From: Chara braunii
Taxonomy: Eukaryota; Streptophyta; Charophyceae; Charales; Characeae
Direction of reading: 5' to 3'
Length of the DNA: 45,211 bases
Assembly: GCA_003427395.1 (NCBI GenBank)
Contig: BFEA01000213.1
Coordinates: forward strand, 2,100,471-2,145,681
The position numbers were made by a program, and so were the translations under genes. This document shows positions 32,440-41,050 of this stretch, piece by piece (positions within the stretch are counted from its first letter, which is position 1; each line of letters starts with the position of its first letter). The notes under the pieces are model-generated. The model had not been told where the DNA came from and made no database searches. It was given only the letters and a program-made list of their open reading frames with translations.

Positions 32440-32767
32440 CTGTATTTGACCAGTTTATGGTAACTTGTACCGATTTGAGAGCTGCGCCCGTTGGCGAGAG
32501 ACACTGCTTGATAAGCACATCATTCAAAAACAGAAAAAGAAGAGGGAGGAAAAATCAGAAAGACGGACTCGTCTGCCCCGTTGCAAGGCAGATTGTCCAT
32601 CTAGCGCAGTGTCTGTGGCAGCAGATTCTGGGCAAGCGCCACTTCACTGTTTAGCTGAGGCGTGGGAAAGGAAGGGGCATATAGTAGTTTCGTTCGAAAG
32701 GGGACAACTGTTCAAAAGGAGAGAAGGATATATCATGGCGGTGCCGCGGTGTATCTATCTTTCCATT
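32440..32767. other. intergenic; partial copy of the snapback unit at 32735-32765
   Basis: ATGGCGGTGCCGCGGTGTAT lies just before the snapback cluster and belongs to it. No gene was seen. Confidence 0.5.
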
Positions 32768-33140
32768 GGCCTCGCTCTGCCACTCACCAAATGTGCAAAA
32801 TGAGAATGAATGTTCCGATAGAACATGGAAAGATAGACCGCGGCACCGCCATAATTTATCCTTTTTGCATGTGGTGAGTGGTGGTGGAGGAAGAACCTAT
32901 CGAACAGTTGTGTCCTTCCTCCACCACTCACCACATGCAAAAAGAATAAACTATGGCGGTGCCGCGGTGTATCTTTCCATGTTCTAGTGGAACATTCATT
33001 CTCATTTTGCACGTGTCCTTCCTCCACCCCTCACCACATGCAAAAAAGGTAAATTATGGCGGTGCCGCGGTGTATCTTTCCATGTTCTAGCGGAACATTC
33101 ATTCTCATTTTTCACATTTGGTGAGTGGCGGAGCGAGGCC
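32768..33140. mobile_element. snapback cluster: nested copies of one foldback element
   Basis: The outer ends are inverted: GGCCTCGCTCTGCCACTCAC at the left and GTGAGTGGCGGAGCGAGGCC at the right. Inside, the unit TATGGCGGTGCCGCGGTGTA, then ATCTTTCCATGTTCTAG and GAACATTCATTCTCATTTT, appears twice forward (from about 32953 and 33055) and once reversed (about 32785-32862). GTGGTGAGTGGTGGTGGAGG pairs with CCTTCCTCCACCACTCACCA. The whole could form several alternative hairpins. It has no coding capacity. Confidence 0.8.
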
Positions 33141-33280
33141 AACAGTCCGTGTCCGTAAAAGGTTAAGGTCCCTCCCTCTGGTTCGAGAGAGGGATCCGGA
33201 TCTCCCTAGAATTGTTCATGACCTTCAAAATATAAAGTTTTAGCCGTTCATTCTAGTATATGCAGTCCCAAGTTCAACTC

Positions 33281-33387
33281 CCGTCTTCACCCGAGTAGAA
33301 CGCCCGGTTGTTACAGCTGTATTTACGGCAACTTTCAGTCCACATGCAGCTCAATAATGACCGGCCGTTCTATTCGCCCGAAGGCGG
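33281..33387. mobile_element. MITE with GAATAGAACG-type ends (family of 36358-36468)
   Basis: The left end CCGTCTTCACCCGAGTAGAA then CGCCCGGTT pairs with the right end ACCGGCCGTTCTATTCGCCC then GAAGGCGG. The interior GCTGTATTTACGGCAACTTT is shared with the element at 36358-36468. Confidence 0.7.
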
Positions 33388-33552
33388 TAGAGTCCCCCTT
33401 ACTCGCTCTCTGATCTGAATTTTGCTGGTTTGCCATGGTGCCCTACTTTTGGTTACAAGATAGCTCGCAAGCTCAGCAACAACACCACAGCAGCATATTG
33501 TAGCCACCAGAGGCCTGAAACGACATATGTGTGGAATTCCCCCCAATGCAAT

Positions 33553-33617
33553 TCAACCCAAAGACTGCAACTAATTAAGTATTCATTCATTATTCCGCCG
33601 GTGACGAGTTAACATTG

Positions 33618-33648
<31 letters not shown>

Positions 33649-33911
33649 ATCAGGTGGTCCATCGGACCATTTAAAATTTAAAAAAAAAGAAAAAAAGCAC
33701 GAGGACAATGTGCAACAACAAGCAGCCAGACAGACAGACAGACAATCAACCCAAAGACTGCAACTAATTAAGTATTCATTCATTATTCCGCCGGTGACGA
33801 GTTAACATTGAAAAAAAAAAAAAAAAAAAAAACGTTTATCAGATGGTCCATCAGACCATTTAAAATTAAAAAAAAATGAAAAAAAGCACGATGACAATGT
33901 GCAACAACAAG

Positions 33912-33941
<30 letters not shown>
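33553..33941. repeat. 193-bp tandem duplication, two copies
   Basis: Copies start at 33553 and 33746. Each has AAAGACTGCAACTAATTAAG, ATTCCGCCGGTGACGAG, TTAACATTG, a long A run, a GGTCCATCNGACCAT palindrome and a (CAGA)n end. The copies are nearly identical apart from run lengths, so the event is recent. Confidence 0.92.
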
Positions 33942-33942
<1 letters not shown>

Positions 33943-34330
33943 TCACGTAACCACTACTGTGACTCGAGAAAGGACGAAGATCCACCAGGTTTCAAGAACA
34001 AAGAATTAGAAAAATAAAATAAAAAAACAATGAATTTTTCAGAAAGAATTTGGGAAAACTAAACGTCACAAGGGGCAGTAGCGCTGTGGCACAGCGACCA
34101 GAGTTTATTTTTTAATTAAGAGTGAAAAACCCAATAGAAAAAAACTATGGTTAAAAATCAAGAGACGCTGCAGAACCGGAGGGCATTGTCACTTAATGCC
34201 CGCCGATGGCAACGAATGAACACGACGATGATTGCTCCTCCCTTCCCTTCGCATGACTTTCAGCTGAGATCCCGACGACGCGTCATATCTATAACCTTCC
34301 GTCCGGACTGCCCTTCGTCCATCCCACCTG
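33942..34330. other. intergenic, nothing recognised
   Basis: No domain-bearing frame was seen. Confidence 0.4.
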
Positions 34331-34339
34331 CTTGTTGGG

Positions 34340-34850
34340 ATAGGCTCATTGCCGTTCCCGCCATAATTTCGAACAGTGGAAAGACAAACGAAAACGATAG
34401 AATGATGAGATCGTTGCTTTTCCCGCCATATAATTCCAAACAGTAGTTGTCATTCTCAGACTGAAAGGAATGCGAAAAGGATCACATCAATGCTTTCCCG
34501 CCATAATTCCGATCAGTCGTTTTGCCGCCATAATTCCGATCAGCCGTCATTCTAAGACTGAAACGACTACGACGACGATGTCGAAGGAGGACAACCATCT
34601 GAAGCTGAGGCTATAACGACACGGCACGTGATCTATAAACTTCAGACAGACTTTCATTCATCCAAATGCGCGCTGCCGGGATAGGATAAATGCCGTTCCC
34701 GCCATTATTCCAAAAACTTGACAGACCGAAACGAATCGGATGGGATCGGGTGGCTGGTTTTCCCGCGATAATTCCAGACAGTTGGAATTCTCAAAACTGA
34801 AACGAATACGATGACGCCGAAGGAGGACAGTCTCACATCTGCACGACCAA
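34340..34850. repeat. degenerate repeat with TTCCCGCCATAATTCC units
   Basis: TTCCCGCCATAAT(T)CCNANCAGT recurs at about 34354, 34419, 34494, 34525 (as TTGCCGCC), 34695 and 34758. Longer shared parts (GACTGAAACGA and CGACGCCGAAGGAGGACA-like) show that larger units of about 200 bp were duplicated and decayed. Most units contain TTTCCCGC or a near form. Confidence 0.65.
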
Positions 34851-35003
34851 CCAACGACGGACGGGTCACAGACGATATGATGGAAAAGCCAAGAGAAGGT
34901 CAGATAAAATGAATCGGAGCGTCAGCGGTGAGGGGACAGGAAGGACTGACATTCCAGAGACTATACCAGAACCTCAAAAGGCAAACCTAAAACTCGAGGG
35001 TTC

Positions 35004-35034
<31 letters not shown>

Positions 35035-35238
35035 GAGGCTGCCCCTCGAGTTGCAAACTGCCCTAGAGCTCCGAGATTTCAATTCACACAAAAAAGGAAA
35101 AAAGGAAAAAAAAATGCACAAAAAGAACGAAAGAAAATAAAACAATGTATGGTACAATAACAAGGATGAAGGGCAAAAACAGGAACAGAAAACAAAACGC
35201 AGGGTGTGCAGTAGATACGGTAACACGCACGCGCCTAA
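34851..35238. other. intergenic, A-rich
   Basis: A runs at 35005-35030 and 35094-35113. No gene was seen. Confidence 0.45.
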
Positions 35239-35355
35239 AGGGTCTAATTACCCCCCACTGGCCTTTCGCCAACATTTTGACTGCATCTGGACAGAGCTTC
35301 TGTCCAGATGCATTCAAAATCTTGGCGGAAGGCCACTGGTGTGCAACTAGGCCCT
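35239..35355. mobile_element. 117-bp foldback element (AGGGTCTAATT / AACTAGGCCCT)
   Basis: The whole element is an inverted repeat. CACTGGCCTTTCGCCAA, ATTTTGACTGCATCTGGACA and GA pair with CTGTCCAGATGCATTCAAAA, TCTTGGCGGAAGGCCA and CTGG around a loop near 35296-35300. TAA trinucleotides lie at both borders and could be a target duplication of the PIF/Harbinger kind, but the register is off by one A. Confidence 0.75.
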
Positions 35356-36187
35356 AACTACCCCGGCGTAACAGCGACGTACAAACGCATACTTCTACAC
35401 TTAGGCGATGAATCTAGTCAGGATGTCGGCGTAGGGAGTAGCTCCTCCCTGTGGCGTTATAGGCCTATTAAACAACACTGACGGTTTTCTTGCGGCAAAA
35501 GGAAAAAACAAACGGCATGGAGATTGCCGAGGAGCACTCTGACCGGAAGAAAAATGGAAAAAAAAAAAAAAAAAAAAAAAAGAGTTACATTAACTTACAT
35601 ACTTTCACGGCCTTTTGTCTAAGTAAGATCGTAGTGTAGTCTATCTGTTCAGATCAGTTTACTATCGGATCCGTGCTCCATCGAGCCACATGATATTACT
35701 CAAGAAAAAAAAAAAAAAAATTGCAATAGGATAAAAAGAGTACATCTTTCCTTACTCTCTCAGAAAACAGAGAAAGTCAAGATCTTTCCTCGATTCTCAA
35801 CAACGAACTCGTGTTTCTCTACCGAGATCTGGACTTAATTCAGGTCATCATATACATTCATATCTGGGCGTAATTGCTGCCATATACATCCAGGAAGGGC
35901 ATCGAGTGAGTATGCCCTTAGAGGCAGGATCGCATACAATCACCCCCCCCCCAGGACAACACCTTCTGTAGACACTGAGGACCCGTGCCCACACTTGCCA
36001 TCTTGTGTGCTCACGTAGGACGAACCTGGTCTGTATTCTGCACTAAATTGTTGCTAATTTAGCACGAAACTCCATCGATCAGGACTGATCCTGACCTGGA
36101 ACAGTTGAAAGAAAGAAAGGAAGAAAGAAAGAAAAAGCAATAGCCAGCAAACTTGCTTACGAAAACGACTAATTAAAGAGCAACACA
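35356..36187. other. intergenic, A runs
   Basis: A runs lie at 35556-35581 and 35704-35720. A lone copy of the TTAGCAC hairpin core lies at about 36043-36070. A GAAA-rich tract lies at 36108-36137. No gene was seen. Confidence 0.45.
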
Positions 36188-36220
36188 GGCCGTACGTTCT
36201 ATTCGGGGGAAGACGATAGC
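36188..36220. repeat. solo MITE end, inverted relative to the element at 36358
   Basis: GGCCGTACGTTCTATTCGGG then GGAAGACGATAGC is the exact inverse of the left end at 36358-36392 apart from an inserted CGC. No partner end was found to its left, so this is a solo terminus or part of a rearranged pair. Confidence 0.55.
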
Positions 36221-36357
36221 TTCGTGTCCTTCGAACGCAGAACGACTAAAGGCATATATGTAACAATATATATAAACTGTAAATATGTGTTCATGTACCT
36301 ATGAAAGTTACCCAAAAAAAAAAAAAAAAAAAAAAAAGTTACCCAATCAGGCGAGAG

Positions 36358-36468
36358 CTATCGTCTTCCCGCCCCCGAATAGAACGTACGGTCATCGTAG
36401 CTGTATTTGGGGCAACTGTCAGGCTAGATTCGGCAATAACGGTTGTACATTCTGCTCGGTTGAAGGTA
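36358..36468. mobile_element. MITE with CTATCGTCTTCC ends (111 bp)
   Basis: The left end CTATCGTCTTCCCGCCCCCG then AATAGAACGTACGG faces a decayed right end, ACGGTTGTACATTCTGCTCG then GTTGAAGGTAAAAG. The interior GCTGTATTTGGGGCAACTGT matches the element at 33281-33387. Confidence 0.65.
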
Positions 36469-36768
36469 AAAGGAAGGATTCTATACTGAATGTGCGACAC
36501 GGAAAAAGCGTTCCTTCCCTCACCTTTTCAAAAGAACTCCGAAAACAAAATCAAGGCGGGGGAAAAGAACGGAGAACGTGGAAAACATGCGAGAAAAAAA
36601 AAACGCAAGTGATTAGAAGAGGGATGAATCCAGGGAAGACTAGAGGAGGAACAAGTAGAGGAGAGGAACTTACCGCGGAGCGTCAATGTATGCTTGCTAG
36701 TCCTCCGGTGCTTGTGGCCGATCGTAAGCCTTGTCACAATTGCCGATGTGATGAATATACAATCTTCT
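36469..36768. other. intergenic, nothing recognised
   Basis: The plus-strand frame here is a short charged stretch without a domain. Confidence 0.4.
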
Positions 36769-37001
36769 GGGCGATGCTTGAGCGACGCTTGGGCGACGAT
36801 TTGACCGAGCGATGATTTGATCGGACGAAAATTGGGCTACGACTGGGCGACGATTGGGCGACGATTGGGCGGCGACGATTGGGCGGCGATTGGGCGGCGA
36901 CGATTGGGCGACGATTGGGCGACGATTGGGCGACGATTGGGCGACGATTGGGCGGCGATTGGGCAGCGATTGGGCGGCGACGATTGGGAGACGATTGGGC
37001 A
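36769..37001. repeat. short tandem repeat GCGACGATTGG(GC) (about 12 bp basic unit)
   Basis: About 18 units of ATTGGGCGACG or ATTGGGCGGCG and their 15-bp variants are present. Units are purest at 36840-36990 and decay at both ends. Frames on both strands stay open (DDWATIGRR-type and SPNRRPIVAQ-type peptides) because the unit lacks stops. Confidence 0.9.
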
Positions 37002-37620
37002 ACACGTCCGCCAAGTCTCAGGTTACCATAACGGTGAGAGAGGGGAGCTCGATATCTCAATCAAGTTCATGAGCCTAAATGAAATGATTAAAATCCACGT
37101 GACGGAGATTCCCGCCTCAACGGAAATCCAAGAATGGATATTTTCTACATCGGACGTGACATGCAAGCAATGACTGACAAGTGGTGCAGCTATACAGAGT
37201 GTCACCATCTATTGCTTAAGAAAATTTCCAATAAAATTTCCCCCCGCCAACGAGGACTATATTTGGGCTATCATCGAGCCTCATCAATCATACCCGTCAC
37301 TTCTGCGGTAACGATTGACATACCCTAAGATCAAAACGAGGTTGCCGATCAAATTGGTACACCATCGCATGGTAGATCCGTTTGGGACCCCGGCGTTGTG
37401 CATTCTCTTCCTCTTACGTAGAAGACCCACCAGGTGCGTGTCGTAGCACGCACATAGACAGAGAAGCGGGAGACCAGAGAAAGAGAACGGCGATTATCCA
37501 GAGATTGGGAGAGGGATTGAAGGACGGACTGAATGGTGCGTGATGTAGCATATACATAGAATGAGGCAGAAGAAGGCGGAAGAGGAGCAGAAAAGGAGAG
37601 AAGCACTTGGGCGGGGGGAA
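37002..37620. other. intergenic downstream of the UEV gene
   Basis: No domain-bearing frame was seen. Confidence 0.4.
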
Positions 37621-38032
37621 GGCGGCGGGGGTAAGGGGGTGGGGGGGGGGGGGGGCGCGGGGGAGGATGAGGAAAAGAGAAAAGAGAGTCAACGACAGCG
37701 AATGACTGCGAATGATTGAAAGAACGACAGAGGTAGAGTTGAGCGTCATCGATGGACGGAAAAGCATTCGGCAGTTGATCTAACAAGGATCTCAACGAGA
37801 CGCATATTCCGCTGCATATACCTCTCTCTATATCTGTAACTATACACGGAACCAAAAGATGAGGAGGAAAAGAACGAGAGAGGTAGAGAAAAAGAGAGAG
37901 ACAGTAAGGAGAAAACAGATAGAGAGAGAGAGAGATGGCGAGAGGGGAATCCAACCGTCGGAAAGAGACAGACGAAGACCATGCGACGTCGATCTTCGCT
38001 CGTGAGCATGTGCAATTACAAGCCATACTACG
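37621..38032 (-). other. 3' flank of the UEV gene; G run and GA tracts
   Basis: A G run lies at about 37640-37656 and GA-rich sequence at 37862-37935. Part of this is likely the 3' UTR of the UEV gene. The long minus-strand frame at 37349-38026 is pyrimidine-driven low complexity and was not called as a gene. Confidence 0.45.
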
Positions 38033-38890
38033 CTACGACCGAGTGCTGTTTCCATCAGGGAACCCAAGACTGCTGGTGTTCGATGATGACGACCCGGAAA
38101 GCTCGGCGCCTCTGCTGCCTGTAGTCCGACGTGGCGATCTCGGACTCTCCGCTGGCAGCATCTCTGGCCCTCGCATTTTGTCCACATCCCATAGCAACCT
38201 CCCCTGACTGTCTCTGCATACCTCTCCCCTCAAGATACGCTGCCTGACGGCCTCATGCGCCTCTGTATACTCGGAGAATCGCAGACTCACACCGGGCTCG
38301 TTATGCAGGCCCGCCGCGTCCGACTGCTCCACACACTTCTCCACCTCCTTCAAAAACTGGTCTTGTACGTTCAAGAACATCGCCGCTGCCACTGGATTGG
38401 CCGGCGAATTCGTCTCGATCGTATAAAAGATCTTCTGAACGTAAGTCAAGACGTGCACGATGTAGTCCTTGGGCGCCGACCAAGTCGGAAAAGCTTGAGA
38501 TAAGTCCAGCTCCCCAGAGGGATAGACTCTCGGATGAAAGACATAGGATGTGAAGAAAAGCCTAGGGCGCTCAGAGGGGTAGGTGTCCGGAATCTGAAGG
38601 ATAAACTTGAAAATGCCGCCTCGGTAGCTCCCTTGTCTCACGAAAATGACGCCATTCCACAGATAGAGAGAATGAAATGACGGCATGACGTACACGCCGC
38701 TGGGAGCATGATACTTCAAATTCTTATATTCTATAATCAAAGCCGTCTCACGGAAATAAGGTGAGTATTGGTGAGGCTTGGGCGGCGACGTGTGCGGAGA
38801 CTCCACGACAGCTCCGCCGTGCTTCAGCCGGTCGCTGCCACCGTCCGTCATCCGCTTGCTTGGTGATAGCATTGCGCTCGACTGATTCAT
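38033..38890 (-). CDS. ubiquitin E2-variant protein, AKTIP/FTS family
   Basis: A complete 285-codon frame without introns runs from ATG (38890-38888) to TAG (38035-38033). Residues about 45-195 form a UBC/UEV fold. Recognisable pieces are YSPYFRETALIIEYKNL, SGVYVMPSF, LWNGVIFVRQGSYRGGIFKF, IPDTYPSERPRL, VFHPRVYPSGELDL, VLTYVQKIFYTI and NPVAAAMF. In active E2s the HPN...G.ICL stretch carries the catalytic Cys. Here it reads HPRVYPSGELDL with no Cys, so it should not charge ubiquitin. The match follows animal AKTIP (FTS), of similar length (about 290), which works with Hook and FHIP proteins in the FHF complex linking vesicles to dynein. The N- and C-terminal tails are Ser/Pro-rich and look disordered. 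Whether an FHF complex exists in this organism cannot be told from the window. CG-rich codon use and intact frame suggest a live gene. Confidence 0.88.
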   Translation of the reverse strand: MNQSSAMLSPSKRMTDGGSDRLKHGGAVVESPHTSPPKPHQYSPYFRETALIIEYKNLKYHAPSGVYVMPSFHSLYLWNGVIFVRQGSYRGGIFKFILQIPDTYPSERPRLFFTSYVFHPRVYPSGELDLSQAFPTWSAPKDYIVHVLTYVQKIFYTIETNSPANPVAAAMFLNVQDQFLKEVEKCVEQSDAAGLHNEPGVSLRFSEYTEAHEAVRQRILRGEVCRDSQGRLLWDVDKMRGPEMLPAESPRSPRRTTGSRGAELSGSSSSNTSSLGFPDGNSTRS

Positions 38891-38984
38891 GACGATAGCT
38901 TGGAATCAATTGATTGATTTCCTTCACTGACAATCTGTACTTCGATCGGAGTCGATTTCGCAAAAGATGACCCGATGGATGGAA

Positions 38985-39026
<42 letters not shown>

Positions 39027-39194
39027 AGGAAAAGGTGTTCACTGCCCTCGCGGGGCAGCACTCACAAGATCACGCATAGAGGCGTGAGAAGGGAGAGACG
39101 GCAAGCGGCAGCGAGAAGTCTTTCTGTGTAAAAGGAGGCAAATGAAAGCGATTGGGATGATCAAGGCCAAAAGAAAGGAGCCTGTATTGGGGGG

Positions 39195-39249
<55 letters not shown>

Positions 39250-39404
39250 GAGAGGAGAGGAGAGGAAAAAGTGTTCACTGCGCTCGCGGGGCAGCACTCA
39301 CAAGATCACGCATAGAGGCGTGAGAAAGGAGAGACGGCAAGCGGCAGCGAGAGAAGTTCCTGTGTAGCGGTCACGATGATAACCAATTGGGATGATCAAC
39401 AACA
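38891..39404. repeat. duplicated GA tract plus flank upstream of the UEV gene (236 bp period)
   Basis: (GA)n at about 38991-39023 and 39198-39244 is followed each time by GTGTTCACTG, CTCGCGGGGCAGCACTCAC and AAGATCACGCATAGAGGCGT (39035-39118 and 39271-39356). The promoter of the UEV gene must lie within the first few hundred bases. No clear TATA was seen. Confidence 0.75.
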
Positions 39405-39672
39405 AGGCCGGAAGAAATTGGGATGATCAACAAGGCCGGAAGAAATTGAGATGATCGACAAGGCCGGAAGAAGGGAGAGACGGCAAGCGGCAAATGAAAG
39501 CAATTGGGATGATCAACAAGACCGGCATAGCACGTAAGAAATTGGAACGATCAACAAGGCCGGAAGAAAGGAGAGACGGCAAGCGGCAAATGAAAGCAAT
39601 TGGAATGATCAACAACTCCGGAAGAAAGGAGAGACGGCAAGCGGCAAATGAAAGCAATTGGGATGATCAACA
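39405..39672. repeat. minisatellite, about 58 bp unit (GAGACGGCAAGCGGCAAATG)
   Basis: Four to five units carry GGAAGAAAGGAGAGACGGCA, AGCGGCAAATGAAAGC and AATTGGGATGATCAACAA. Two adjacent units are exactly 58 bp apart (39577 and 39635). A related single unit lies at about 39092-39180. Confidence 0.8.
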
Positions 39673-39673
39673 G

Positions 39674-39771
39674 CTCCAGTAGCGTGTCATCCTTGCGCAA
39701 GGGCCATGCTAATCTTCTCTGCATCGTTCCAATTTTAACGGATGTCCCGAAGGACTAAAACTCCAGTAGCG
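39674..39771. repeat. 11-bp direct repeats flanking the U6 copy (target duplication)
   Basis: CTCCAGTAGCG occurs at 39674-39684 and again at 39761-39771, directly bounding the U6-like sequence. The right copy continues into GTCACGATGAT, which also follows GTAGCG at 39364-39380. This shows what the unoccupied site looked like. Confidence 0.75.
39682..39755 (-). pseudogene. U6 snRNA copy, 3'-truncated, inserted
   Basis: The minus strand reads GTCCTTCGGGACATCC, AAAATTGGAACGAT, GCAGAGAAGATTAGCATGGC and CCTTGCGCAAGGATGACACG, an almost perfect U6 spliceosomal RNA. The 5' stem is one base pair shorter on both sides than in flowering plants (GTCC-TTCG-GGAC), so pairing is kept. It ends after GACACGC, lacking about 20-25 bases of the normal 3' end and the terminal T run. 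No upstream TATA or plant-type USE is visible. The flanking 11-bp direct repeats mark it as a retro-inserted copy. Confidence 0.85.
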
Positions 39772-39799
39772 GTCACGATGATAGCCGGTTTCCGAAATG

Positions 39800-39805
39800 G
39801 CGGCA

Positions 39806-39836
<31 letters not shown>

Positions 39837-39845
39837 AACAGCGGC
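39800..39845. repeat. (GCGACA)n hexanucleotide run
   Basis: Four to five GACAGC units occur at about 39808-39840. Confidence 0.7.
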
Positions 39846-40060
39846 GAAGGATATGCTCGATCTATCGTGGCCAGCGGTGATACTTGGAAATTGGAATCGG
39901 CCACGTCTCGTTTACAAGCAGTCTTCGGTTCACAACCCTGATGCAGTCAGTCCCGCCCGATGGCGCTTGACAGTCATTTCCGACCCACCCGGCGGGTCAC
40001 CTGTACAAGTCAACAAAAGACACAGAGACAAAAGAGAGATGATGACGTGTGGGCCCCGCC

Positions 40061-40169
40061 TGCCGTCTTCCCCCGAGCATAACGCACCCTAAAAATGAAT
40101 GTATACAAGCTATATTTCCGCCCCGATACTGCCAAATTAAATGCGCGTTGTGTTCGGGGGAATACGGTA
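40061..40169. mobile_element. MITE family 'TACCGTCTTCCCC', 109-bp copy
   Basis: The left end TGCCGTCTTCCCCCGAGCAT and right end GTGTTCGGGGGAATACGGTA are inverted. The body CGCACCCTAAAAATGAATGT, then TACAAGCTATATTTCCGCC, matches the 32331 copy. Equal length (109 bp) points to a defined, non-autonomous family. Confidence 0.82.
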
Positions 40170-41050
40170 GTACTCCCCGGCCCCGGCCAGGCCTTCCGCA
40201 AACTCAAACGGCGACCCCCTGGATTTCCCGCTCATTACGGGCGGTGGCGGACGAGAAAAAGAAAAAGAAAAAGAAAGGAAAATAAAACGTATAGGTCCCG
40301 CCCGTTGCGGTGGTGCCTGCTGCAACAGCCGCACAGACTGATTCCAGTACGATCTCCTGCGAAGCCTTCGGAACTTTTGTGAACGTATCTGACAGCATTT
40401 ACGCACCGTTACTGTGGATGCATCCTACCGCAAGGAGGACCTCATTCCGTCAGAGTCGCCCGCATGAGTCGGCGCCCACATGCAGACGCGCCAATACCTC
40501 TGCCGTATCCCAGCTTCAGGGAAAGCCGCGCCAGCGTTATGGGCCTCGTTCGACACCACTACAAAACCCTTACATGTAAGGGTTTCATCGTTCCACGCCT
40601 CCCTAATGACGAAAAAAAAGATGCGAACGGAGTTCAAGGGGGGAAGGACCGGCACGCGACCTCAGCGGCGCTTCGTCGCCTGCGTTGTTCGTGTGGCTCG
40701 TGCTCAGTTGTTTTGCTTCCATAGCTATCCTACCTTCTACCCGGAGGGGTGAAGGTTACGAAGGGGAGTTAACTCCAACGCGTGTGTCCACCGTGTTGGT
40801 AACTTCGTCTTCGTGGAAACCACCTCCCCCCTAGCACAGGCTCTGTTACCAGAATTAACCAGAGTTACCAGCGTGACGCCCTACGCGGGCGTTCCGCTAC
40901 AGATATTCACCCAGCTTCAGTAACTTTGCCGGCGTCTTCACTCCTCTGGTTTTGTCCGAGGGCCTCCGGATTGCCGCTTTCCTCCTCTGTCGGGAATCTA
41001 TCCAAGCTCCTCTTCGGCTACAACTACAACCAGTGGTGAGATGGATGCTT
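40170..41050. other. intergenic; 22-bp perfect palindrome at 40564-40585
   Basis: AAACCCTTACA joined to its exact reverse complement forms the palindrome; its halves resemble plant telo-boxes (AAACCCTAA). No gene was recognised. Frames on both strands across the palindrome share a KTLTCKGF peptide because of its symmetry. Confidence 0.5.

Noticed and set aside
36285-36815. 176-codon plus-strand frame after a run of lysines
   Set aside because: It begins in an A run and crosses a MITE, then unique sequence. No domain was seen and the frame looks accidental.
36697-37072. open frames on both strands with SPNRRPIVAQ or DDWATIGRR repeats
   Set aside because: They come from the short GC-rich tandem repeat. 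Both strands are open, so there is no evidence for a gene.
37349-38026. 225-codon minus-strand frame just downstream of the UEV gene
   Set aside because: It is driven by a pyrimidine-rich tract (S, L, P, F runs), has no domain, and overlaps the likely 3' UTR.
39682-39755. a functional U6 gene
   Set aside because: The 3' end and T-run terminator are missing, no upstream promoter element is visible, and direct repeats flank the copy.
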